From Phycisphaerales bacterium (GTDB taxonomy: Bacteria; Planctomycetota; Phycisphaerae; UBA1845), in assembly GCA_013140575.1 (NCBI GenBank), contig JABFSN010000108.1:1-40455 (forward strand): a stretch of 40,455 nt of DNA, written 5' to 3'. The stretch's first letter is position 1. Each line of letters starts with the position of its first letter. The notes under the pieces are model-generated. The model saw nothing but the letters and a program-made list of their open reading frames with translations. It was not told the DNA's origin and ran no database searches. The position numbers were made by a program, and so were the translations under genes. Shown one piece after another: positions 34,276-40,455 of the stretch.

Positions 34276-36035
34276 ACGCCCGGAATCAGACAAACGTCTT
34301 GAATGGAGTGATGCGTCACGCGGCCGACGGCGGCCACGGAATGCGGCTTGCCCGGCTCGCCGGGCAGCCAACAGATTAAACGATCGCGCATCTCGGTTGT
34401 TCCGGCGATCAGGTCGTACGCAACCTCGACCCGCAGCACGGTCTGCCCCCCGGCCTCGTAGCGGCACGTCAACCTGTCATCCAAAACCTTCGCCGAAACG
34501 CCGGCCGATGCGTCCGTATACAATAACCGCCGCAAACCCGGGAATTCCTGAAACACGATGGACTCGATCGCACGCCGACAACTCTGCACAATCAACGACG
34601 GTCGATCCGGCGTTCCCACCGGCCAATGCAGCACCTCGCCGTTCGCGTTGCCCGCGTAAACGCCATCCTCCACTGCCGTGAACGACGTGATGGGTGCTCC
34701 ACTCCCGGTATATCGCGTCGACTCACCCTCCAAATCGTCGGCGCGGATGCGGCGAACTTCCTCGTCAACCGCGTAAAACACGTCCCCGTGTCGCACCTGA
34801 ACGCCGCGCACCGTCGCCACTCCGCGTGCCTCCTCCGGCCGAGTCTCCGCGCCCCTCGCGTCCGAATCGCGGCGCCACCGCATCAGACCTAACTCGGAAT
34901 GCGTCGCCAGAATCACGTCGCCGACCAGCGCGACCGCGTTGAACCCACCCCGAACGGAACCGCACACCGCCGCGCGATAGGTCCGGACGTCGCCGTCGCC
35001 TTCACTGCCCAACTCATGAACGCCCGTCGCCGCTCCCACGAACAACCGTCGGAAACCGGCCGCATCGACCTGCGACTGCACCGATCGAATTGGACCGATC
35101 CCCGCGCCGATGGTCCGCCGCTTCGCCGCCTCGCCCATCGACCGCGGATCAAAATGCAGAATCTCGTCGCCCGAACCGACCACCACCCACTTCGTCTGCG
35201 ACCGCCCATGGCACGTGCCCAGCACCGCCCCGTACAATTCCGCCCGATCCGTGTCCGCGAACGACCGCAGCAACTCGGACAACTCCAACCCCGGCGACCG
35301 CTCCGTCTCATTCCGCAGCCGATCCAACAAGCCCGTCAGGTGCTCCGCGCGACGTCGTTGCGCCGATTCCCTGGCCTCGGCCAGCCTTTCGCGTGTCACG
35401 AATTCGTCGCGCAGGCGCTTCGATTCCGCCCGCGCCCGCACCGACTGCCGATACAGCGGCGAATCGATCCGCACCTCAATCGATCCCTCGATTCGCACCC
35501 CCGCTGCAAACGCCGCCGCGCGCAACGGCCCTGCGACGTCGGCAATCACCTCATCACGCCGCCGCGGCTCAATCAACGCCTCGACGCCGCGCCCCTCCGC
35601 CGCCGCCGCCAGGCCCGCACGTACTGCGTCCTCGAATCGTTCGCTAACACCCGCGACGTCCACGCCGGTTTGACGACCCATGATCCGTTGCTCGAACGAC
35701 GACAACTCGCCCGTCTCGCCCACCGGCACCACCCGAAATCCCACGCTCGCCTCGCACGGAAAATGATCCGCCGACGAAACCGTCACCTCGTCCAATCGTA
35801 CATCAACCGGCTTGATCCGAACCAACAGCAGCCCGCTCACGTCGTCCGCGCTCACCGTTCCGCCCGGCAAACACACCCGCCGGTCACCCAGCTCACCCCG
35901 AATCAATGCGACCTGATCACCCGGCAGACGTAGCGACCGATTCAGAAGCCCGAACACGGCCGCCGGATCAACCACCAATGCGACCGCCTCCGGCCTCTCA
36001 AAAAACTGTTTCGGATCTCGCTCCACCGTCTTCAT
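34272..36035 (-). CDS. SPFH/band-7-like domain fused to a beta-propeller
   Basis: A 587-residue soluble protein. Residues 30-195 resemble a band-7/SPFH domain: LLLVRIKPVDVRLDEVTVSSADHFPCEASVGFRV, a helix SERFEDAVRAGLAAA, and the closing strand GVRIEGSIEVRI followed by a helical arm. Residues 196-260 are an Arg/Glu-rich coiled coil. From about 280 to 560 there are at least five repeated four-strand units (WVVVGSGDEILHFD, RRLFVGAATGVHELG, GDVILATHSELGLMRW, GDVFYAVDEEVRRI, DGVYAGNANGEVLHW), the pattern of a beta-propeller. SPFH proteins assemble rings on membranes. No membrane segment is visible. It lies about 90 bp downstream of the MIT-AAA gene and is coupled to the STT3-like gene, so it may be the membrane adaptor of the system. 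Confidence 0.85.
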   Translation of the reverse strand: MKTVERDPKQFFERPEAVALVVDPAAVFGLLNRSLRLPGDQVALIRGELGDRRVCLPGGTVSADDVSGLLLVRIKPVDVRLDEVTVSSADHFPCEASVGFRVVPVGETGELSSFEQRIMGRQTGVDVAGVSERFEDAVRAGLAAAAEGRGVEALIEPRRRDEVIADVAGPLRAAAFAAGVRIEGSIEVRIDSPLYRQSVRARAESKRLRDEFVTRERLAEARESAQRRRAEHLTGLLDRLRNETERSPGLELSELLRSFADTDRAELYGAVLGTCHGRSQTKWVVVGSGDEILHFDPRSMGEAAKRRTIGAGIGPIRSVQSQVDAAGFRRLFVGAATGVHELGSEGDGDVRTYRAAVCGSVRGGFNAVALVGDVILATHSELGLMRWRRDSDARGAETRPEEARGVATVRGVQVRHGDVFYAVDEEVRRIRADDLEGESTRYTGSGAPITSFTAVEDGVYAGNANGEVLHWPVGTPDRPSLIVQSCRRAIESIVFQEFPGLRRLLYTDASAGVSAKVLDDRLTCRYEAGGQTVLRVEVAYDLIAGTTEMRDRLICWLPGEPGKPHSVAAVGRVTHHSIQDVCLIPGV

Positions 36036-36121
36036 CTACGAGCCCCATTCGCTCCCCGACCGGCCATCGTCCTTGCTTGTCCGCGACCGCCGATCTTGAT
36101 GCTATTTCTTTCGCCTTTCCT

Positions 36122-37243
36122 TCATCCCCCCGTCCGCGCAAACGAGTCGTATCGCCCCAGCGATTCCTTGTTCACCGACGGCGGCGTACTCTCCAGCACG
36201 CTCAAAATATCCTGCATGTTGATCGGCCGCGCCTCACGACCCCCGATGGCATCCGTAAACGGAATCGCCGCCGCACGATGCGCAATCTGCTTGATGTCCG
36301 CACCCGAATACCCCTCCAGCATGTCACACAATTCGCCCAGATCGACGTCTTCATCCAGCGGCCTGTCCCCCAGGTGGATCTCCAGCAACTTGTATCGCGC
36401 CGGCGCGTCCGGCAATCCAATGTACACCTTCGTGTCCAGCCGCCCCGGCCGCAAAAACGCGTCATCCAGCATCCACGGCTTGTTCGTCGCCCCCATGAAC
36501 AACAACGCCCGGTCCCCCGTGCGATCAAACCCCTCCATTTCCTGCAGAATCTGCGGCACGACCCGCTGCATCACCGACGAACTGTCGCCGCCCCGCTTCG
36601 GAACCATCGCCTCCACCTCGTCCATGAACACCACCGACGGCGTGCGCTCCTTGGCCGCATCGAACAACTTCCGCACGTTTTGCTCCGCCTCTCCCACCCA
36701 CTTGCTCAAGATCTGCGCCGCGCTGATCAGGAAAAACGTCGCGTCTAGTTCCTTCGCCACCGCCTTGGCAATCATCGTCTTGCCCGTCCCCGGCGGCCCG
36801 TACAACAGAACCCCTCCGCCCACCGCGATCCCGTAGCGCTTCGCCAGCTCCGGATGCGCCTGCGGATAAATCATCTTCAGCCGAATCTCCTGTTTGACGT
36901 CCTCCAGTCCCGCAATGTCGTCAAACCCGATATCCGGCTTCTCCGTAACGATCCAGTCCGACGCATCGCGCGTCTCCTCCCCGCTCTCCCTCTCCCGCGC
37001 TCCCGCCCGCGGCCCGCCCGGTTGCCCACGCGACCCCTCGCATTCCTTCGCCAGATCTATCAACCCGGCCGCCAGTTCCTCCCGCTGCCGCGCCGCCTCC
37101 GGCGACTCGGCCGACTGTGCCAACTCCAACATGCACTCGGCCGCCTCGATCAGATAACTCTTCGCGGCCGCGTATTCCCCGCGCGTGTACGCGCTGACGC
37201 CCTTGTCCTTCAGCCGCTCAAACGTCGCGTACGATACCGCCAT
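36122..37243 (-). CDS. Vps4-like AAA ATPase with N-terminal MIT-like domain
   Basis: A 373-residue protein. Residues 5-70 are a three-helix bundle with the pattern of MIT domains (YATFERLKDKGVSAYTRGEY, AAKSYLIEAAECMLELAQ, REELAAGLIDLAKECE). A 30-residue linker leads to a meiotic-clade AAA domain: GFDDIAGLEDVK (107-118), Walker A GPPGTGKT (149-156, Lys155), pore loop KWVGE (181-185), Walker B VVFMDE (204-209), sensor-1 ATNKPWMLD (252-260) and arginine fingers near LRPGRLD. ATNxPW and the KW pore loop are shared with Vps4, katanin and spastin. The C-terminus PSVNKESLGRYDSF is also Vps4/Cdc48-like. The beta-domain insertion of Vps4 appears absent. I took the ATG at 37243, just ahead of the first helix; the frame is open to 37330. 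Confidence 0.93.
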   Translation of the reverse strand: MAVSYATFERLKDKGVSAYTRGEYAAAKSYLIEAAECMLELAQSAESPEAARQREELAAGLIDLAKECEGSRGQPGGPRAGARERESGEETRDASDWIVTEKPDIGFDDIAGLEDVKQEIRLKMIYPQAHPELAKRYGIAVGGGVLLYGPPGTGKTMIAKAVAKELDATFFLISAAQILSKWVGEAEQNVRKLFDAAKERTPSVVFMDEVEAMVPKRGGDSSSVMQRVVPQILQEMEGFDRTGDRALLFMGATNKPWMLDDAFLRPGRLDTKVYIGLPDAPARYKLLEIHLGDRPLDEDVDLGELCDMLEGYSGADIKQIAHRAAAIPFTDAIGGREARPINMQDILSVLESTPPSVNKESLGRYDSFARTGG

Positions 37244-37358
37244 CACCGCCCCGCCCGCCCGTTCCACGTCCGACCCAACCCCATCCACGCAGTCAGACGA
37301 CCGACTCGTCCGCCGTTCCTCTATTCGCACGCGAAACCACCGGCGACTCTGCCGCCAA

Positions 37359-37931
37359 TTACCGCGGAGCGTCGTGTATCTCCGGATTATATCGATCTTC
37401 CTCTATCATCTCGTCGTAACATTCCAGATACGCCATGCGAACCAGCGGGTTCAACTGTTCGGCGAATTCCTCATCCAGCTCATTCTCGCGAATCAACGCT
37501 ATGACGTCCGCCCAGTCCCTCATCCGCCACGTCACCAGCTTCAGCTCCACGAGACGCGCCAGCGAAACCGTGGGAATACCGCCAATCTCCATGGCTTCCG
37601 CCGGCGATGGAAACCGTATTTCCTTATTCCGGCTGGTTCGCCCGGCCAAATCGCCGGCATTCAGTACGTAGATCGTCACGCGTGTTTCAGAATCCCGGAA
37701 CCGCCGCGATCGACCCTCCACCCGCTCGTATGATGCCCCCACCAGTTCGCGCTTGAATTTTTCGAATCCCTCCGCCGGCAGACAAACGTCCACATCCTCC
37801 GTCGCCCGCCGATACTTGTGTGCGCCCAGCGCAAATGCGCCAATAACGACAAACTCAATACCCGCCGCGTCCAGTAGTCGTCGCAGCCGGGCAAACGTCT
37901 CTGGCACCGGACCCCGATCCTGAAAAAACAT
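37359..37931 (-). CDS. Nucleotidyltransferase of the AbiEii/MNT type
   Basis: A 190-residue protein. FVVIGAFALGAHKYRRATEDVDVCLP carries the minimal nucleotidyltransferase signature, G-A/G-x-A-L followed by the TxDxD metal pair. The helical C-terminal part (LARLVELKLVTWRMRDWADV) matches AbiEii-like and DUF6036 proteins, which often transfer nucleotides to RNA or protein partners. I chose the ATG at 37931 because GGAG lies 6 bases upstream. A longer reading starts with GTG at 38072, overlapping the previous stop as GTGA, but its first 25 residues come from a simple DNA repeat. It sits between the ESCRT-III-like gene and the ATPase gene; whether it belongs to the system is unclear. Confidence 0.85.
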   Translation of the reverse strand: MFFQDRGPVPETFARLRRLLDAAGIEFVVIGAFALGAHKYRRATEDVDVCLPAEGFEKFKRELVGASYERVEGRSRRFRDSETRVTIYVLNAGDLAGRTSRNKEIRFPSPAEAMEIGGIPTVSLARLVELKLVTWRMRDWADVIALIRENELDEEFAEQLNPLVRMAYLECYDEMIEEDRYNPEIHDAPR

Positions 37932-38026
37932 CTCGATCTCCGCGAACGGATCCAGCGCCCGCCCCCGCCACACTCTCCATCCCTCGTCTGCTCCAACCTT
38001 CGTCGGCAGGGCTCCGAGCGGCCCCC

Positions 38027-38066
38027 CCTTCGTCCCTCCGTCCCTTCGTCCTTTCGTCCCTTCCCC
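38027..38066 (-). repeat. Short tandem repeat of an 8-base unit
   Basis: On the plus strand four near-identical units related to CTTCGTCC run back to back. On the minus strand they read GGACGAAG, GGACGGAG and similar. The tract is purine-only on one strand except at the C positions. It lies between the ESCRT-III-like and nucleotidyltransferase genes and is of the intergenic mini-repeat type. Confidence 0.7.
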
Positions 38067-38068
38067 AA

Positions 38069-38677
38069 TCACTTCTGCTTCTCCCCCTGCCTCTTCAATG
38101 CATCCAATTCCGCCCGTAGTCCCGACAGCTTGTCCAGTTCCCGGCGATGCTCCGCTTCCGCCTCCGCGTCGATCATCCGGTCAATCTCTTCATCGCTGAC
38201 CGCCTCGCCGTCCGTCTTCATCGACGCGCCCTGCGCCGCCATGTCCTCCACCGAATCCAAAAACATCCCCATCCGCTCTTCCATCGTCTCGGCCTGCAGC
38301 ATCGCCCTTTCCCATTCCCCCTGCGTCTTAACCAGGTCGGTCTCGCCGAACAGCCGCCCGATCTCCGCGGCCATCAACCCCATCCCCTGGGCGAAATCCG
38401 CCGACGCCTCGGCCTGCCGCTTGATCAGCAATGCGTTCTTCACCGTCAACAACTGTCGTTCCAGCAGTTTACGTATGGCCGCGGTCTTCTTCAGCGAATT
38501 GCGGATGAACTTATACTGTTGGGTATCACCGATCTTCTTCGCCTCTTGCGCATGACGCACGAAATCATCGGCAAACCTCCCCTGCTCGCGGATCGCCTTC
38601 TCGATCCGCCGAATCCCCTGACGGATCTTGATGTCCCGTTCAATCCGCCGCTCTTCCGATGACTTGAATAATCCCAT
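38069..38677 (-). CDS. ESCRT-III (Snf7/Vps2)-like helical protein
   Basis: A 202-residue, almost wholly helical protein. It opens MGLFKSSEERRIERDIKIRQ, a short amphipathic start then a strongly basic helix. A long helical hairpin follows (RIEKAIREQGRFADDFVRHAQEAKKIGD, then QQYKFIRNSLKKTAAIRKLL and on to about residue 110). The second half is acidic (GEAVSDEEIDRMIDAEAEAE). A basic core, an acidic C-terminal half and a final helix LSGLRAELDALKR at 184-196 that resembles a MIM1 motif match ESCRT-III/CHMP proteins. PspA/Vipp1-like or unrelated coiled-coil origin remains possible. I prefer the ATG at 38677, which gives the MGLF start; an ATG at 38686 adds three residues. Confidence 0.85.
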   Translation of the reverse strand: MGLFKSSEERRIERDIKIRQGIRRIEKAIREQGRFADDFVRHAQEAKKIGDTQQYKFIRNSLKKTAAIRKLLERQLLTVKNALLIKRQAEASADFAQGMGLMAAEIGRLFGETDLVKTQGEWERAMLQAETMEERMGMFLDSVEDMAAQGASMKTDGEAVSDEEIDRMIDAEAEAEHRRELDKLSGLRAELDALKRQGEKQK

Positions 38678-38686
38678 GCGCCCCAT

Positions 38687-38874
38687 CCAACCCGGCCGAC
38701 TAATGTCTCCCCATCGCGTCGTACCGTTTGCTTCGTCTAACCTACCCTACATGCCGCCAAGCCTTCCGTTTCGCCGCATTGCCCTCGACGCCCCCCTCCC
38801 TCCTTCCCAATCTGCGTTAATCTGTGCAATCTGTGGATTCTCTTCTCCCTGTTTCGACGTTTCGACGCTTCCCC
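38687..38874. repeat. Gap with three AATCTGTG direct repeats
   Basis: The 188-bp spacer between two ESCRT-like genes contains AATCTGCGTT, AATCTGTGC and AATCTGTGG consecutively at 38809-38836. Similar ATCTGTG-type tracts are common intergenic repeats in several bacterial phyla. No gene or terminator is visible in the spacer. Confidence 0.55.
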
Positions 38875-39486
38875 TCACCCCTCCGCCGGCGCCTGCCGCT
38901 CCCGAACCCGCCGGTCCGCCTCGTCAAACGCCTCGGCCCCATCCCGAATCACCCCCGTGTCCATTCGCTCCCAGATGTTAATCACCGCCTGACCCGCGTC
39001 CGACAACCCCGTCGCCCCCTGATCGACCTCGGCTCCAACCCCCAGCATCTCGTCCAGCCGCTCCTGGTACGCCTCCGTCTTGATTGCATCGCTCTCGATC
39101 AGTCGGCCGATTCGCAGAATGTCACCTTCCGACACCATCCCCAGCGTGCCGCCCGTCTGACGTGCCCGGTCCGCGTTCTCCCGCAACATCCGCAACCGCG
39201 AGACCGTCAATAATTCCTTGCTGCGGATATTCAACTGCCGCGACACCATCAATTGCTCGGTCGTCTTCAGTTCAAACTCTTGTGCCAGCGCCCGCCGCAC
39301 CTCCGGCGTTTTCTCCCCCGCACCCTTCTCAAAAACACTCTGCTTGTCCGCGGCCAGCTTCTTAATTCGATTCAACAGCTGCGACCGGTCCTTCTCCAGC
39401 AGTAGCTCCTTCCGGCGCAATTCCGACCGCGTCAACTGGGACAGCGGCCTCTTCCGATTGGTCAACCATTCAATCAACTGCATCAT
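38875..39486 (-). CDS. Second helical ESCRT-III-like protein
   Basis: A 203-residue helical protein. It begins with an amphipathic stretch MMQLIEWLTNRKRP. A hairpin of two long helices follows: SELRRKELLLEKDRSQLLNRIKKLAADK, then EVRRALAQEFELKTTEQLMVSRQ and IRSKELLTVSRLRMLREN. The second half is shorter and more acidic (EGDILRIGRLIESDAIKT, YQERLDEMLGVGAEVDQG). The hairpin with a Lys/Gly turn and the SKxLxxxS segment parallels the winged-helix protein encoded just upstream (SKQVDIIST), so the two look like paralogues. No enzymatic motif or clear MIM motif is visible. It starts 13 bases after the upstream stop. The ESCRT-III link is by architecture only. Confidence 0.82.
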   Translation of the reverse strand: MMQLIEWLTNRKRPLSQLTRSELRRKELLLEKDRSQLLNRIKKLAADKQSVFEKGAGEKTPEVRRALAQEFELKTTEQLMVSRQLNIRSKELLTVSRLRMLRENADRARQTGGTLGMVSEGDILRIGRLIESDAIKTEAYQERLDEMLGVGAEVDQGATGLSDAGQAVINIWERMDTGVIRDGAEAFDEADRRVRERQAPAEG

Positions 39487-39498
39487 GGTCAGCCGCGT

Positions 39499-40455
39499 CT
39501 AATTCGCCTCGCGCTCAGCCTCACGGCTCCGCGCCGCCGCATCGGACTTCGGCGGTTCATCGACGCCCGCGACCGCACGGCGCGAATCCGTCGCCCGCGC
39601 CGTCGGTGTCTTCGACGGCGCCGCCGGCGCGGCCGATGGCGGCGCCACTTGCGGCGCGTCAAATTCTTTCAGAATCGCCAGTTCATCGTCGCTCATCGAA
39701 ACCCCGGCGATCCCCGTCTCCAGCGAACTCACCAGGTCCGCGTCCGACTGCAACGCCTCCAGAATCTCCTCCGCCTGCACCGCGTTCTCGGTCAACTCTT
39801 CCGTCGTCGGCAGCTTGGCCGCGTTCCCCTGTTGAATGAGCGTCAGGTTATGGATATCCGTGCTGATAATATCCACCTGCTTGCTCAGCATGTTCGCCGT
39901 CGTGTTCTGCCGGACGATGTCCTTCCGCAATTGATGCATCTGCGCCGCCAGCCGCCGCTTCACCACCTGCGACGTCGCCGTTCGTCCCTGCTCCAGCAGT
40001 TGCGCCTCCTTGGTCTCCAATTGCCCGATGTCCTCGTACAGCCGGTCCCGCCGTTCGGCCAGCTTCGCACGCCGCTCCGCCAGCTCGTTGATCTTCTCCG
40101 CCTCATGCCCCTCGCGCGAGAACAACTGCCGTATGCGGTCCACCACGTTCATCGATGACTTCTCCGCCCGCGGACCGGCCGCCCCGCGATAGATCAAGAA
40201 CCCGTCCGACTGCCGCGACACGCGCAGCTCCGGATCTTCCCGCGCCACGGACTCCATCGCCTGCCGCACCAGCGGCTCCGGCACCGACAATCGTCCCGCG
40301 ATTGACGACGCCGACATTCCTCCGGTCAACAGGTCTGCGCTCCGGTGCCGCAGTTCCTCCCGGACCCGGTCAATCTTGTCCGCCTCCACCTCCGGGTCGA
40401 ACAGCGCCAATACCGCCGCCGGCAACTCCGCCCCCGCCCCGGCCACCTTCCAACC
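39499..40455 (-). CDS. Winged-helix protein with Snf7-like helical core, 5' end at window edge
   Basis: The frame is open to the window edge. A GTG at 40446 gives 315 residues and could be the start, but more may lie outside. Residues about 15-90 form a winged helix (MSASSIAGRLSVPEPLVRQAMESVA, then the wing ELRVSRQSDGFLIYRG). From about 97 a helical core follows (SSMNVVDRIRQLFSREG, INELAERRAKLAERRDRLYEDI, KRRLAAQMHQLRKDIVRQ, SKQVDIISTDIHNLTLIQ), then an acidic helix (TENAVQAEEILEAL) and a Pro/Ala-rich disordered tail. Winged helices occur in ESCRT-II and in some archaeal CdvB proteins. An N-terminal winged helix on a Snf7-like core is unusual. It heads the visible operon. Confidence 0.83.
   Translation of the reverse strand, partial: GWKVAGAGAELPAAVLALFDPEVEADKIDRVREELRHRSADLLTGGMSASSIAGRLSVPEPLVRQAMESVAREDPELRVSRQSDGFLIYRGAAGPRAEKSSMNVVDRIRQLFSREGHEAEKINELAERRAKLAERRDRLYEDIGQLETKEAQLLEQGRTATSQVVKRRLAAQMHQLRKDIVRQNTTANMLSKQVDIISTDIHNLTLIQQGNAAKLPTTEELTENAVQAEEILEALQSDADLVSSLETGIAGVSMSDDELAILKEFDAPQVAPPSAAPAAPSKTPTARATDSRRAVAGVDEPPKSDAAARSREAEREAN

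Noticed and set aside
38069-39486. PspA/Vipp1 identity for the two helical proteins
   Set aside because: PspA/Vipp1 are longer single-hairpin proteins with a conserved N-terminal start I do not see here. The acidic C-terminal half and adjacent MIT-AAA gene fit ESCRT-III better, though a distant relationship is not excluded.

Overview
This is a GC-rich bacterial chromosomal window, estimated by eye at a little over 60% GC. It most likely comes from the Planctomycetota, possibly a Phycisphaerae-like lineage. The clues are very long TPR proteins, an exosortase-type EpsI protein, ThyX in place of ThyA, short hairpin-rich intergenic repeats and many GTG starts. No rRNA or marker protein fixes the lineage, so the phylum is an inference. 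I saw no tRNA, rRNA, CRISPR array or insertion sequence.

Left part (1-15 kb): a TPR protein cut by the window edge; the YebC regulator; a class-III aminotransferase; a DUF4258/YgiT-zinc-finger pair that looks like a toxin-antitoxin module; a ThyX gene overlapping a membrane-anchored Mrr-type nuclease behind a good promoter; an alkaline-phosphatase-superfamily hydrolase; a 1372-residue ExeA-like ATPase with a giant coiled-coil tail; a SirB1-like protein; a small membrane protein interrupted by an in-frame TAG; and an orphan 97-residue protein with its own terminator.

Middle part (15-25.7 kb): a GT39-like membrane glycosyltransferase divergent from aroA, fliM, pilT, a large acidic lipoprotein-like protein closed by a strong terminator, and a short AT-rich island. 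The island holds a 21-bp tandem repeat and a second toxin-antitoxin pair whose promoter places the transcript start on the GTG start codon. Strand composition changes from G-rich to C-rich near here regardless of coding direction.

Right part (25.7-40.5 kb): a 1509-residue TPR protein behind an EpsI-like exosortase partner, a NeuD/PglD-like acetyltransferase, and then a co-directional minus-strand block running in from the right edge. In transcription order the block encodes: a winged-helix protein with a Snf7-like helical core; a second helical protein of the same plan; a third protein with the basic-to-acidic layout of ESCRT-III and a MIM1-like C-terminal helix; a nucleotidyltransferase; a Vps4-like AAA ATPase with an N-terminal MIT-like helical domain; a protein joining a band-7/SPFH-like domain to a beta-propeller; and an STT3-like multi-pass membrane protein overlapping it by ATGA. 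I read this as a candidate bacterial ESCRT-III/Vps4-like membrane-remodelling system. It is the most interesting part of the window. The ATPase assignment is strong. The ESCRT-III assignments rest on pattern recognition and need profile or structure searches.
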